Source of the DNA: Streptomyces sp. NBC_00078
GTDB taxonomy: Bacteria > Actinomycetota > Actinomycetes > Streptomycetales > Streptomycetaceae
Length of the DNA: 64,000 nucleotides
Reading direction: 5' to 3'
NCBI RefSeq assembly: GCF_026343335.1
Contig: NZ_JAPELX010000001.1
Span: 4,526,001 to 4,590,000 of the forward strand
The notes under the pieces are model-generated. The model was not told where the DNA came from. It did not search any database and was given only the letters and a program-made list of their open reading frames with translations. Within the stretch, counting starts at the first letter, position 1. The number at the start of each line of letters is the position of its first letter. A program made the translations under genes and the position numbers. Shown here piece after piece: positions 1 to 7,869 of this stretch.

Positions 1-1
1 C

Positions 2-1009
2 ACCTGCAAGAAGGCGACGATCCGCGTCGACTCCGGCAGCGACAAGGGCCGTACGTTCACCGAGATCGTGCAGCCGGACCAGTCGCGGCAGCTGCACGAG
101 GGCGAGAAGGTGGTGGCCGCCTACGAGCCCTCGGCGCCCAAGGACCTGCAGTACTCGGTCGCTGACGTCAACCGCAGGTTCCCCATGGCGTTGCTCGCCG
201 GCATTTTCGCGCTCGCCGTCGTGGTGGTGGGCCGGATGCGCGGCCTCATGGCGCTGGTCGCGCTGGCCGTCAGCTTCATGGTGCTGACGTTCTTCATCCT
301 GCCCGCGGTTCTGCAGGGCTCGAACCCGCTGCTCGTGGCGGTGATCGGGTCGAGCGCCATCATGCTGATCGCTCTGTACATGTGCCACGGTCTGTCGGCC
401 CGTACATCCGTGGCGGTGCTGGGGACCCTGCTGTCGCTCGTACTGATCGGCCTGCTCGGCTCCGGGTTCATCGGCTGGGCCGCGCTGACCGGCAACACGG
501 ACGACAACACCGGTCTGATCCACGGCCTGTACCCGTCGATCGACATGAGCGGTCTGCTGCTCGCGGGCGTCATCATCGGCTCGCTCGGCGTTCTCGACGA
601 CGTGACGGTCACTCAGACGTCGGCGGTCTGGGAGCTGCACGAGGCGAATCCGTCGATGGGCTGGCGGGGGCTGTACCGGGCGGGCATCCGCATCGGGCGA
701 GACCACATCGCGTCCGTCGTCAACACTCTCGTCCTTGCCTACGCGGGCGCCGCGCTGCCGTTGCTGCTGCTTTTCTCCATCGCGCAGAGCAGTGTGGGGG
801 CGGTCGCCAACAGCGAGTTGGTGGCGGAGGAGATCGTGCGCACGCTGGTGGGCTCGATCGGCCTGGTCGCCTCGGTGCCGGTCACGACACTGCTCGCGGC
901 TCTGGTGGTCGCTGCCGACCGCCCGGGTCCGGAGTCGGCGACTGCGACGGCCGGCGCAGCAGCACCGGCCCTGGCACGCACGGGACGGGGCCGGCGCCGC
1001 AAGCACTGA
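2..1009 (+). CDS. YibE/F family membrane protein, 5' end outside window
   Basis: The reading frame is open from base 2 (Thr-Cys-Lys-Lys) and ends in TGA at 1007-1009, so the true start lies upstream of the window. The visible 335 residues begin with a soluble stretch ending near EGEKVVAAYEP. At least seven hydrophobic segments follow, including FPMALLAGIFALAVVVVG, LLVAVIGSSAIMLIALYM and SGLLLAGVIIGSLGVLDDVT, and the protein ends in a basic tail (RTGRGRRRKH). The GxxGVLDDVTVTQ stretch followed by a soluble loop and GRDHIASVVNTLVLAYAGAALP is typical of YibE/F-like proteins (PF07907). The family's function is poorly defined; in Lactococcus members have been linked to stress or transport. It is convergent with ssgA. 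Family assignment is confident, function is not. Confidence 0.85.
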   Translation, partial: TCKKATIRVDSGSDKGRTFTEIVQPDQSRQLHEGEKVVAAYEPSAPKDLQYSVADVNRRFPMALLAGIFALAVVVVGRMRGLMALVALAVSFMVLTFFILPAVLQGSNPLLVAVIGSSAIMLIALYMCHGLSARTSVAVLGTLLSLVLIGLLGSGFIGWAALTGNTDDNTGLIHGLYPSIDMSGLLLAGVIIGSLGVLDDVTVTQTSAVWELHEANPSMGWRGLYRAGIRIGRDHIASVVNTLVLAYAGAALPLLLLFSIAQSSVGAVANSELVAEEIVRTLVGSIGLVASVPVTTLLAALVVAADRPGPESATATAGAAAPALARTGRGRRRKH

Positions 1010-1159
1010 GGCGGGCGGAGGACCGGCGCGCGTGCGTGCGACCGTCGGGAGGTCCCGGACTGTTGGGCCGGCCCTTCCCGAAGGGGGGCGTTGCTACGCC
1101 CTCCACGTCCAATGCAGACGCGCTCCGGCCAGTTCCGGCCGCGTCCCCCCGTCTCCGCT

Positions 1160-1570
1160 TCAGCCCGCGCTCTGCTCTTCCGCCAGGATGCGGTCCAGCG
1201 CCTCGTCGAGGTGGGCGTCGAAGTCCTTGAGGGAACCCTCCTGGCCGAGGGGCACCAGCTTGTCGGTGCGGTCGAGGAAGGCGATGAGCGGCGCCGTGGA
1301 CGAGCGGAACAGCGCTTGGTCGCGGCCGACCTGAAGGCGGATCAGGACCTCTGTCAACGAGTCAGGTTCGACGGGTGAGACGCGCACGTCCCCGTCCCCG
1401 CTCGGGCGGTTCACCCCGTCGATGAGCAGCTCCCGTCCGAACGCCCAGGTCACCGGCGCGTCCCCGGGCAGATGGAAGGTCAGCCGCACGGCATAGGGAT
1501 CACTTGTCTCGTAGCGCAGCTCCACCGGGATACGGAAGGAGAGCTCCTCGGACACGAGAAAGCTCATCAT
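1160..1570 (-). CDS. ssgA: SsgA, sporulation-specific cell division activator
   Basis: This 136-residue protein begins MMSFLVSEELSF and ends LDRILAEEQSAG, which is recognisably SsgA of the actinomycete-specific SsgA-like protein family. In sporulating streptomycetes SsgA activates septation and helps place SsgB and FtsZ at division sites in aerial hyphae. Two adjacent ATG codons (1570 and 1567) follow a GAGG; the second has the better spacing (5 nt), so the product may be one residue shorter. An in-frame upstream ATG at 1597 would add nine residues and lacks support. The gene lies directly downstream of ssgR on the same strand, as in S. coelicolor, where SsgR activates ssgA. The 127-bp gap between them should hold the SsgR-dependent promoter. 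Confidence 0.93.
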   Translation of the reverse strand: MMSFLVSEELSFRIPVELRYETSDPYAVRLTFHLPGDAPVTWAFGRELLIDGVNRPSGDGDVRVSPVEPDSLTEVLIRLQVGRDQALFRSSTAPLIAFLDRTDKLVPLGQEGSLKDFDAHLDEALDRILAEEQSAG

Positions 1571-1697
1571 GACCTCTGCCTGTACGGACTCGCGCATCGC
1601 CTACCCCGTCGTGTGAAGCCGACCCGGCTGGGAAATGATCCCCTGACATTGGTGGCATCTTGCTGAACGTACACGGCAGATCACAAGGAGTGAGTTT

Positions 1698-2645
1698 TCA
1701 GATACTGATAGAGAGCGCGAGTGACCCCAGCAGTCGCCCGATTTCGCACTGAAGTTGCTGGGCCGCGGACACCAACCGGTCGGCCTGATGAGAAGGCAGG
1801 GAGATGGCCAGCGTCGCCGCTGTCGTACCCACAGTGATCGGAATCGCCGCGCAGACCGTCCCCAGCGCGTATTCCTGCCGCTCCGTCACCGGTCCCATCC
1901 GCCGCGTTCGCTCCAGCCGCCGGAGCAGGGTGTGGCTGTCCCGCACGGTGTACGGGGTGAGGGACTGCACGGGGTAGCGGTCGAGGTGGTCACGGCGGGC
2001 GTCTTCGTCCAGCTGGGAGAGCAGGCATTGACCGATCGCGTGCGCGTGCGCCGTCTCGCGGAAGTCGGCCCACTCCTCGACCGCCGGATTGGCCGGGGTG
2101 TGGGAGACGCACCTGACCTCGATCTCGCCGTCCCGGTACACGGCGTAGTACACGGGCACACCGATCGCGTCCCGCCAGCCGGCCAGTGCGTCGACGATCG
2201 TGCTGCGACGTTTCTGCTGGGCTCCACTGCCGCTCAGTCGCACAGCCGCCTCGCCGAGAAAGAACAGGCCCTTGTCCCGGCAGAGATAGCCCTCGTGGAC
2301 CAGGGTGCGCAGCAGGTGATACGCCGTCGGAAGCGCCAGGCCCGTCTCGCGGGCCAGCTGTTTGGCGGGGGCTCCGTGCGCGTGCTCCGCGACGCATTCC
2401 AGCAGACGCATCGCGCGCTGGACGGATCCGATGAGTGTCGCGGACTGCGACGGGGCTGGACGGTTCGCCGGGGGTGCGGTCAGGCGCGACGGTGCGGTTG
2501 GTGCCGTCAGGCGCGACGGTGCGGGTGGTGCCGTCGCGCGCTCCTGCGTCGAGGGCCCCGGCTGTTCGGGAGGCCTGATGCGGCGTCCCGGGGGCGGAGC
2601 GGGCGCTGCGTGGGGGTCAGTGAGTGCGGTGTCTACCGTGGCCAA
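1698..2645 (-). CDS. ssgR: SsgR, IclR-type activator of ssgA
   Basis: The C-terminal ~245 residues are a standard IclR regulator: a winged helix-turn-helix (SVQRAMRLLECVAEH, then ETGLALPTAYHLLRTLVHEGY) followed by the IclR effector domain, ending GRLLGSLALSISI. SsgR of S. coelicolor is an IclR protein that activates the adjacent ssgA, and the same pairing occurs here. The assigned start is TTG at 2645, preceded by GGGAG. It gives 315 residues, about 70 longer than I recall for the S. coelicolor protein. The extra N-terminus is Pro/Ala/Thr-rich and low complexity (repeated SRLTAP), so a shorter product starting nearer residue 65-79 is possible. Identity is firm; the start is uncertain. Confidence 0.85.
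   Translation of the reverse strand: MATVDTALTDPHAAPAPPPGRRIRPPEQPGPSTQERATAPPAPSRLTAPTAPSRLTAPPANRPAPSQSATLIGSVQRAMRLLECVAEHAHGAPAKQLARETGLALPTAYHLLRTLVHEGYLCRDKGLFFLGEAAVRLSGSGAQQKRRSTIVDALAGWRDAIGVPVYYAVYRDGEIEVRCVSHTPANPAVEEWADFRETAHAHAIGQCLLSQLDEDARRDHLDRYPVQSLTPYTVRDSHTLLRRLERTRRMGPVTERQEYALGTVCAAIPITVGTTAATLAISLPSHQADRLVSAAQQLQCEIGRLLGSLALSISI
2481..2534. repeat. 27-bp tandem repeat inside the ssgR 5' region
   Basis: Two adjacent 27-bp units (2481-2507 and 2508-2534) differ at one base. They encode the repeated SRLTAP segment of the proline-rich N-terminal extension of SsgR. The unit length is a multiple of three, so copy-number change would keep the frame. Confidence 0.8.
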
Positions 2646-2843
2646 GGGTCACTCCCGAAGCGCGAGGGGGCAGCCCGTGCTGGGGAACACGGGTGGGGGT
2701 GTACGCCGCTCGCGGGGTCGTCCCCGCGTCGAATTCCGGACTCTATTCGCCCGCTGCCGCCTTGAGGCGGCCGGTCCGGAAAACTTCCCTCGCGCGAGGG
2801 AACCGGTGTTTCCTGTTACCCGATCACCGGTGTCCCAGGGCCC

Positions 2844-3056
2844 TCACCAGTCGCTTCGCGAGGACGAGCTCGACGTGAACTTCCGTACGACGTAAATCAG
2901 CCCGCCGACCACAGCGACGAAGACCAGAAGCTTGAACAACAGCCCGATGAAGAAGCCGACGACGCTGGCTATCAGCCCGCCGAAGACGACCAGTGCGATG
3001 ACCGGCACCGCGATCCACTTCACCCACCACGGCAGTCCGCCGAAGATCTCACCCAT
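2844..3056 (-). CDS. Small DUF5326-like membrane protein
   Basis: This 70-residue protein starts MGEIFGGLPWWVKW and carries two adjacent hydrophobic segments (residues ~14-32 and ~36-56, including IAVPVIALVVFGGLIASVV and LLVFVAVVGGLIYVV). It ends in a short basic and serine-rich tail (RKFTSSSSSRSDW). This pattern fits the small streptomycete family annotated DUF5326. The start at 3056 is the only ATG that begins at the membrane segment; an upstream extension of the frame would add about 97 unlikely residues overlapping the cupin gene. Function is unknown. It sits between ssgR and a cupin gene on the same strand. Confidence 0.75.
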   Translation of the reverse strand: MGEIFGGLPWWVKWIAVPVIALVVFGGLIASVVGFFIGLLFKLLVFVAVVGGLIYVVRKFTSSSSSRSDW

Positions 3057-3204
3057 TGCATCGTCCTTAACTCTCCGCCCGGCTGCTGTGCAGGGGCCCT
3101 TTGATGTCCTGCACCCGATGCTAGGGCCGGCGGGGGCCTCAGCGGGCGCCCCGCACCCCTTGTCCTCCCCTGACTGTTCCCCTAGGGAACCCCGAGAGGG
3201 CGGG

Positions 3205-3522
3205 TCAGCTTTCCGGCGGAGAGAACACCACGAGCACCCGCAGGTCCTCGCTGATGTGGTGGAACTTGTGGGCGACTCCGGCGGGCACGTACACCACACT
3301 GCCGCGCGCGACCTCGGTGGTCTCCAGGCCGACGGTGATCGAGGCACGGCCGCTCACAACGAAGTAGACCTCGTCCTGGTTGTGTGGCTTCTGTGGATCA
3401 TGTTCTCCGGCATTGAGCGCATAGAGACCGACAGACATGTGCCGCTCTCGCAGAAACTGCAGGTAGGCGCCCTCGTTGGCGGCCCGTTCCGCCTCCAGTT
3501 CGTCCAGCCGGAATGCCTTCAT
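3205..3522 (-). CDS. Small cupin-domain protein
   Basis: This 105-residue single cupin starts MKAFRLDELEAERAANEG. Motif 1 is represented by HDPQKPHNQDEVYFVVSG and motif 2 by GSVVYVPAGVAHKFHHI. The histidines and glutamate expected to bind a metal (H..H....E in motif 1, H in motif 2) are present, so metal binding is plausible. No substrate can be inferred. It is divergent from the holin-like gene at 3582. Confidence 0.8.
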   Translation of the reverse strand: MKAFRLDELEAERAANEGAYLQFLRERHMSVGLYALNAGEHDPQKPHNQDEVYFVVSGRASITVGLETTEVARGSVVYVPAGVAHKFHHISEDLRVLVVFSPPES

Positions 3523-3581
3523 CGCTGTTGCCGTCCTCGTCCCACTGCTCGTGACCGATCTCGTCTGCCACGATCAGACAC

Positions 3582-3959
3582 ATGAAGAATTTCGTAGTCA
3601 AGACGATCGCCAACGCGGGTGCCCTGGCGGTCGCCGTATGGCTGCTCGACAAGATCACCCTGACCGGTGACAGCACGGGCAAGAAGGCCGGCACCCTGAT
3701 CGTGGTAGCGCTGATCTTCGGCCTGGTGAACTTCCTGGTCAAGCCGCTCGTGAAGCTCCTGAGCCTTCCGCTGCTCATCCTGACCCTGGGATTGTTCACC
3801 CTGGTCGTCAACGCGTTGATGCTGCTGCTCACCTCGTGGCTGGCCGACAAGTTCGACCTGAGCTTCCACGTCGAGGGCTTCTGGACCGCGGTACTGGGCG
3901 GCCTGATCATCTCCATCGTGTCCTGGGCGCTGCACGTCGTTCTGCCCGACGAGGACTGA
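3582..3959 (+). CDS. Phage-holin-family (PF04020-like) four-helix membrane protein
   Basis: The 125-residue protein begins MKNFVVKTIANAGALAVAVWLLDKI and contains four hydrophobic segments: NAGALAVAVWLL, TLIVVALIFGLVNFLV, LPLLILTLGLFTLVVNALMLLL and LGGLIISIVSWALHVVL. The NFLVKPLVKLL...LPLLILTLGLF pattern is characteristic of the mycobacterial-type holin superfamily. These are chromosomal housekeeping-context genes in actinobacteria, and nothing here suggests a prophage. It ends 7 bp before ptpA, so the two are probably cotranscribed. Confidence 0.82.
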   Translation: MKNFVVKTIANAGALAVAVWLLDKITLTGDSTGKKAGTLIVVALIFGLVNFLVKPLVKLLSLPLLILTLGLFTLVVNALMLLLTSWLADKFDLSFHVEGFWTAVLGGLIISIVSWALHVVLPDED

Positions 3960-3966
3960 GCACGCG

Positions 3967-4458
3967 ATGAGTTACCGCGTCTGCTTCGTCTGCACCGGCA
4001 ACATCTGCCGCTCCCCGATGGCCGAGTCCGTCTTCCGCGCCCGCATCGCGGACGCCGGGCTCGGCGGCCTTGTCGAGGTCGACAGCGCCGGCACGGACGG
4101 CTGGCACGGGGGCGACAGCGCCGACCCGCGCACCGTCTCCGTCCTGGAGGAGAGCGGCTACGACAGCAGTCACTCGGCGCGTCAGTTCAAGCCGTCCTGG
4201 TTCTCCCGCCTCAACCTCGTCATCGCCCTCGACACCGGCCACCTCAGGGCCCTGCGCCATCTCGCACCCACCCAGGAGGACGCGGCCAAGGTGCGGTTGC
4301 TTCGCTCCTACGACCCCGCGGTGGGCGACGACCTCGATGTACCGGACCCGTACTACGGGGGCCTGGACGGCTTCGAGGAGTGCCTTGAGATGGTGGAGAC
4401 GGCGAGCGAGGGCCTCCTCGCCGCGGTACGCGAGCAAGTGGAGGGACGGGCGGCATGA
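3967..4458 (+). CDS. ptpA: Low-molecular-weight protein tyrosine phosphatase
   Basis: The 163-residue protein carries the P-loop VCFVCTGNICRSP at residues ~5-17, giving the CX5R active-site motif (nucleophilic Cys, then Arg, then Ser). It also has the late Asp loop DVPDPYYGG, the general acid/base region of LMW-PTPs. It dephosphorylates phosphotyrosine proteins in the cytoplasm; in S. coelicolor and S. lividans PtpA influences secondary metabolism. The last four bases, ATGA, are the start of the downstream cystathionine-lyase gene, so the two are translationally coupled. Confidence 0.9.
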   Translation: MSYRVCFVCTGNICRSPMAESVFRARIADAGLGGLVEVDSAGTDGWHGGDSADPRTVSVLEESGYDSSHSARQFKPSWFSRLNLVIALDTGHLRALRHLAPTQEDAAKVRLLRSYDPAVGDDLDVPDPYYGGLDGFEECLEMVETASEGLLAAVREQVEGRAA

Positions 4459-5606
4459 GTGATTCCGCTACGGCCGGGCCGTCGGGCGACGGGGACGGCA
4501 CGCGCACGGTACGGGCAGGTCTGCCCGAGGCGGTCAAGAACGAACCGACCCTGCCCGGACCGGTTTTCGCCGCCCACTTCCACCTGCCGGGCGAGGTCGG
4601 CGGCCCGTACACCTACGGCCGCGACGAGAACCCCACCTGGACGCTGCTGGAGCGCGCCGTCGGCGAGCTGGAGGCGCCGGGGCGGGGCGACGTGGAGACC
4701 CTCACGTTCGCCTCCGGCATGGCCGCCGTCTCGTCCGTGCTGTTCTCCCAGCTGCGCGCCGGCGACACGGTCGTGCTGCCTGGCGACGGCTACCAGGCGC
4801 TGCCCCTGGTGCGTGCGCAGCTGGAGGCGTACGGCATCGAGGTGCGTACGGCGCCGACCGGCGGGGACGCCCAGCTCGAAGTCCTCGACGGCGCGCGGCT
4901 GCTGTGGCTGGAGACGCCCTCGAACCCCGGTCTCGACGTGTGCGACGTCCGCCGCCTCGCCGAGGCGGCACACGCGCGTGGCGCGCTCGTCGCCGTCGAC
5001 AACACCCTTGCGACGCCCCTCGGGCAGCGCCCGCTGGAGCTCGGCGCAGACTTCTCCGTGGCCAGCGGCACCAAGCAGCTCACCGGGCACGGCGACGTGC
5101 TGCTCGGCTACGTGGTCGGCCGCAACGCCGAGGCCATGGCCGCCGTACGCCGCTGGCGCAAGATCGTGGGTGCGATCCCCGGGCCCATGGAGGCTTGGCT
5201 CGCGCACCGTTCGATCGCCACGCTCCAGCTGCGCGTCGACCGGCAGTGCGCGACGGCTCTCACCGTCGCCGAGGCGCTACGGGAGCGGCCCGAGGTGACC
5301 GGACTGCGCTACCCGGGGCTGCCCGACGACCCCTCGCACAAGATCGCCTCGCAGCAGATGCGTCGCTACGGGTGCGTGGTCTCCTTCACGCTGCCCACGC
5401 GCACGCGTGCCGACCGTTTCCTCGGTGCCCTGCGGCTCGTGGACGACGCGACGAGCTTCGGCGGTGTGCGGTCCACGGCCGAGCGGCGCGGGCGCTGGGG
5501 CGGGGACGCCGTGCCGGAGGGCTTCATTCGCTTCTCGGTCGGCGCCGAGGACCCCGAGGACCTGGTGGCGGATGTGCTCCGTGCGCTGGACGAATCGGCG
5601 GAATGA
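4455..5606 (+). CDS. Cystathionine gamma-lyase-like PLP enzyme
   Basis: The 383-residue protein belongs to the Cys/Met-metabolism PLP family. Signature features are YTYGRDENPTWTLLERAV near the N-terminus, the FASGMAAVSSVL cofactor region, VAVDNTLATPLGQRPLELGADF, and the PLP-binding lysine in SVASGTKQLTGHGDVLLGYVVG. Such enzymes cleave cystathionine to cysteine, 2-oxobutyrate and ammonia, or perform related beta/gamma eliminations. Sequence alone does not separate lyase from gamma-synthase, though the neighbour-free context favours lyase. It overlaps the ptpA stop by 4 bp. A strong hairpin follows at 5660. Confidence 0.83.
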   Translation: MSDSATAGPSGDGDGTRTVRAGLPEAVKNEPTLPGPVFAAHFHLPGEVGGPYTYGRDENPTWTLLERAVGELEAPGRGDVETLTFASGMAAVSSVLFSQLRAGDTVVLPGDGYQALPLVRAQLEAYGIEVRTAPTGGDAQLEVLDGARLLWLETPSNPGLDVCDVRRLAEAAHARGALVAVDNTLATPLGQRPLELGADFSVASGTKQLTGHGDVLLGYVVGRNAEAMAAVRRWRKIVGAIPGPMEAWLAHRSIATLQLRVDRQCATALTVAEALRERPEVTGLRYPGLPDDPSHKIASQQMRRYGCVVSFTLPTRTRADRFLGALRLVDDATSFGGVRSTAERRGRWGGDAVPEGFIRFSVGAEDPEDLVADVLRALDESAE

Positions 5607-5659
5607 CCGTCGCGGGGACTGCTTCACGGCCGCTCGACCGGTGACCGGGTACGCCCAAC

Positions 5660-5698
5660 GGACGGTCCGAGCCTCCCCCCTCGTGGCTCGGACCGTCC
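5660..5698 (+). terminator. Strong hairpin after the cystathionine-lyase gene
   Basis: A perfect 14-bp stem (5660-5673 with 5685-5698, GGACGGTCCGAGCC arm) encloses an 11-nt loop. There is no T tract, which is usual for Streptomyces terminators. It lies 54 bp past the stop codon. Confidence 0.8.
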
Positions 5699-5707
5699 TC
5701 GGTTCCC

Positions 5708-5750
5708 CGCGCGAAGAACCGCGCGAAGAACCGCGCGAAGAACCGCGCGA
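5708..5750. repeat. 12-bp direct repeat, about 3.6 copies
   Basis: Unit CGCGCGAAGAAC is repeated three times perfectly and a fourth time in part, immediately after the terminator hairpin and ahead of the LysR gene. The rest of 5607-5870 holds an unusually AT-rich stretch (5755-5822, including CGACTTATTTATAG), probably the LysR promoter and operator region. Confidence 0.8.
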
Positions 5751-5870
5751 ACAAGGCTAATTGACTCTGTGTCAGTGTCCAATCACAGTAGCGACAGCGA
5801 CCTATCGACTTATTTATAGTTGGACCCTGCCCGGGGACCGGAAGAAGGGCAGGGAAGGGGCGGGCTAGCC

Positions 5871-6776
5871 ATGGATCTGGCCTTGCTGCGCACTTTTGTG
5901 ACGGTGCACCGGGCCGGCTCCTTCACCCGCGCCGCCGCGCTGCTCGGTCTGTCGCAGCCGGCCGTGACCTCGCAGATCCGCACGCTGGAGCGACAGCTGG
6001 GCCGCCCCCTGTTTCTGCGACAGGCCCGCGGCGTGACCCCGACGACCACCGGGGACGAACTCGCACACAAGGCCGCTCCACATCTCGACGCCCTCGTGGA
6101 GATCGCCGAGACCGGCCTGGACGACGAGTCCTCCTTACGCACGCTGCATCTCGCCGGTCCCCCCGAGTTCACCGCCGAACGGGCACTGCCGGCCCTCACC
6201 GAGCTGACCGGCGAGGACGGCCAGGGCTTCGCGCTGCGCGTCTCGTTCGGAAATGCCGAGGAAGCTCTGGAGGGGCTGTCCGCCGGGCATCACGATCTGG
6301 CCATCAGTACGGCCCGTCCGCGCGGCGCTCTGCTGACGGCGACTCCGCTGTGCGACGAAGAGCACGTCCTCGTGGCCGCCCCTCACCGGGCCGAGCAGAT
6401 CGGCCATGGGAAGCCGCACCGCAAGGGAGCGCCCGCCCTGGAGGACGTGCCCGTGATCGAGGTGCACGAGTCTCTGCCCTTCGTCTCCCGCTACTGGGCC
6501 TCGGTCTTCGACTCCCGCCCAGCCGCCCCCGGCACGGTCATCGTTCCCGACCTGCGTGCGGTCCTTGCCTGTGCCGTCGCGGGCGCGGGGCTCGCGGTGC
6601 TGCCCCGCTATCTGTGCGGGGCAGCCCTGGAACGCGGAGACGTCGTCGCCCTGCACGATCCCGCGGTGCCTCCTCTGCGGACGTACTTCCTCGTGGTGCG
6701 CACCGGCACGCTTGCGATGCCGCACATCGCACGGGCTCACGAATGGCTGCTGCTAGCGGCAGCCGAGTGGCGCTGA
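5871..6776 (+). CDS. LysR-family transcriptional regulator with a TTA codon
   Basis: The 301-residue protein has the N-terminal helix-turn-helix MDLALLRTFVTVHRAGSFTRAAALLGLSQPAVTSQIRTLE, followed by the usual LysR co-inducer-binding domain. ATG at 5871 was chosen because it follows AGGGAAGGGG and begins exactly at the canonical MDLxLLRTF; an upstream TTG at 5820 would add 17 residues. Codon 89 (6135-6137) is TTA, in frame within SSLRT. In Streptomyces TTA is read only by the developmentally regulated bldA tRNA, so production may depend on development. Targets are unknown. It is not divergent from a gene it could obviously control. Confidence 0.87.
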   Translation: MDLALLRTFVTVHRAGSFTRAAALLGLSQPAVTSQIRTLERQLGRPLFLRQARGVTPTTTGDELAHKAAPHLDALVEIAETGLDDESSLRTLHLAGPPEFTAERALPALTELTGEDGQGFALRVSFGNAEEALEGLSAGHHDLAISTARPRGALLTATPLCDEEHVLVAAPHRAEQIGHGKPHRKGAPALEDVPVIEVHESLPFVSRYWASVFDSRPAAPGTVIVPDLRAVLACAVAGAGLAVLPRYLCGAALERGDVVALHDPAVPPLRTYFLVVRTGTLAMPHIARAHEWLLLAAAEWR

Positions 6777-6829
6777 CCAGGGCTTTTCCAGTGGTCACGG
6801 GGAGATGCCGTCCGGTGACATCCCGCGAT

Positions 6830-6843
6830 GTTTCACGTGGAAC
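6830..6843. promoter_or_regulatory. parS: parS-like site, one mismatch
   Basis: GTTTCACGTGGAAC differs at one position from the Streptomyces parS consensus GTTTCACGTGAAAC. It lies 22 bp before the Nudix start codon. It is the outermost parS-like element in the window on this side of oriC. Confidence 0.55.
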
Positions 6844-6864
6844 CAACCGGGCCACATTTCCCCC

Positions 6865-7347
6865 ATGACGGTCCGACCTGTGGTCAAGCGCACCGCTCGT
6901 GCTGTTCTGCTCGACGGCGACAACCTGATCCTGATCAAGCGCACCAAGCCAGGTGTCGATCCCTACTGGGTCACTCCCGGTGGCGGGGTCGAGCCCGCGG
7001 ACACGACCGTCGTCGACGCCTTGCACCGCGAGGTGTACGAGGAACTCGGCGCCAAGATCACCGACGTGGTGCCCTGCTTCGTGGACACTGTGGAGCACAT
7101 CGGAGAGGACGGCGGCGCGACCGGTGTGAAGGTGCAGCACTTCTTCGTCTGCCGCCTGGAGTCCATGGACCCGTCCCTCCGACATGGCCCCGAGGTGGAC
7201 GAGCCGGCCGGCGAGTACGAGATCGTACGGGTGCCGTTCACCCGTGTCGGGATCGCCTCCGTGCATCTCGTGCCGCTGTCCTTGCGGCACTACCTGGACG
7301 GGAACATCGAGGGCGTGCGCGCCATGCACGCTCCGGACCTTGGGTGA
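6865..7347 (+). CDS. Nudix hydrolase
   Basis: The 160-residue protein carries a full Nudix box, GGGVEPADTTVVDALHREVYEELGA when read across 6978-7053, with the REVYEELG core that binds Mg2+ and catalyses hydrolysis of nucleoside-diphosphate-linked compounds. Substrate cannot be told from sequence. ATG at 6865 gives MTVRPVVKRTARAVLL, the normal beginning of a Nudix fold. An ATG at 6805 would add 20 residues and translate through the parS-like site at 6830, so it is less likely. Confidence 0.83.
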   Translation: MTVRPVVKRTARAVLLDGDNLILIKRTKPGVDPYWVTPGGGVEPADTTVVDALHREVYEELGAKITDVVPCFVDTVEHIGEDGGATGVKVQHFFVCRLESMDPSLRHGPEVDEPAGEYEIVRVPFTRVGIASVHLVPLSLRHYLDGNIEGVRAMHAPDLG

Positions 7348-7361
7348 CGGCCGGTGCCGGG

Positions 7362-7700
7362 TCAGGGCCCGGCGACGACGAATTCATCCACCGCGTCGTG
7401 CCGTATGCGTTCCGGAGGGAGGCCCACGCGTCTCAGGGCATCCACACCGCTGCGGATCATGCCGGGCGGGCCCGAGAGATAGGCGTCGAACGCGTTCCAC
7501 GGCCCGTACTCACGTATGGCATCCGGAAGGTGGAGATGCGCCCGCTGGTCGATGACCGCGCGCGCCGAGAGCCAGGGATGTGACTGCTGGACTCTGAGCA
7601 TCGCGTCGATGTCGTACAGGTCCTGGTCGGTACGGGCGCCGTGGAGCTCCTCGACCGGCCGCCGTTCACCGTGCTCGGCCACGTCCTCGATCAGCGCCTC
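7362..7700 (-). pseudogene. C-terminal remnant of an FNR-type oxidoreductase
   Basis: About 110 residues remain, from EALIEDVAEHGERRPVEE through LHGARTDQDLYDIDAM, HPWLSARAVI and YLSGPPGMIRSGVDAL to a C-terminal DEFVVAGP. The HGAR..DLYD block and SGPPGM followed by a helix are the NAD-binding half of ferredoxin/flavohaemoprotein-type reductases. The FAD-binding part, and any globin or ferredoxin part, is missing. The 5' side runs straight into remains of a HAD phosphatase near 7700. A GTG at 7682 could still start a short product, but it would be only half a domain. Read as a deletion scar. Confidence 0.7.
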
Positions 7701-7854
7701 GCCGCGTACTCCGGCGGCCCTATGAGCCCCGCCGAAACCGCCTGATCGAGCGCCACCGTCTCGGCTTCCAGGCCCAGCTGCTGTGAATCTCCACAGGCGC
7801 CGAAGTGCCCTGCAACAGCGTGCCGTCCAGATCGAAGAGATGAAGTCTCGCCAA
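7701..7854 (-). pseudogene. N-terminal remnant of a HAD-family phosphatase
   Basis: From TTG at 7854 the minus strand reads LARLHLFDLDGTLLQGTSAPVEI, containing the catalytic DxDGT motif of haloacid-dehalogenase hydrolases (SerB-like HAD-IB subgroup). A one-base loss near 7785 then throws the frame; in another frame the protein continues SQQLGLEAETVALDQAV and LIGPPEYAA. After that the homology stops and oxidoreductase sequence begins. The gene is therefore both frameshifted and truncated. An IS5-type element begins 15 bp upstream of the start. Confidence 0.7.
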
Positions 7855-7869
7855 GGGGCACGAGGCTAG

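Noticed and set aside
3582..3959. Holin-like gene as a prophage sign
   Set aside because: The family is a chromosomal actinobacterial membrane protein and no other phage gene is near.
5708..5750. Direct repeats considered as a CRISPR array
   Set aside because: Unit is 12 bp with no spacers; a simple tandem repeat. No CRISPR or cas genes found elsewhere.
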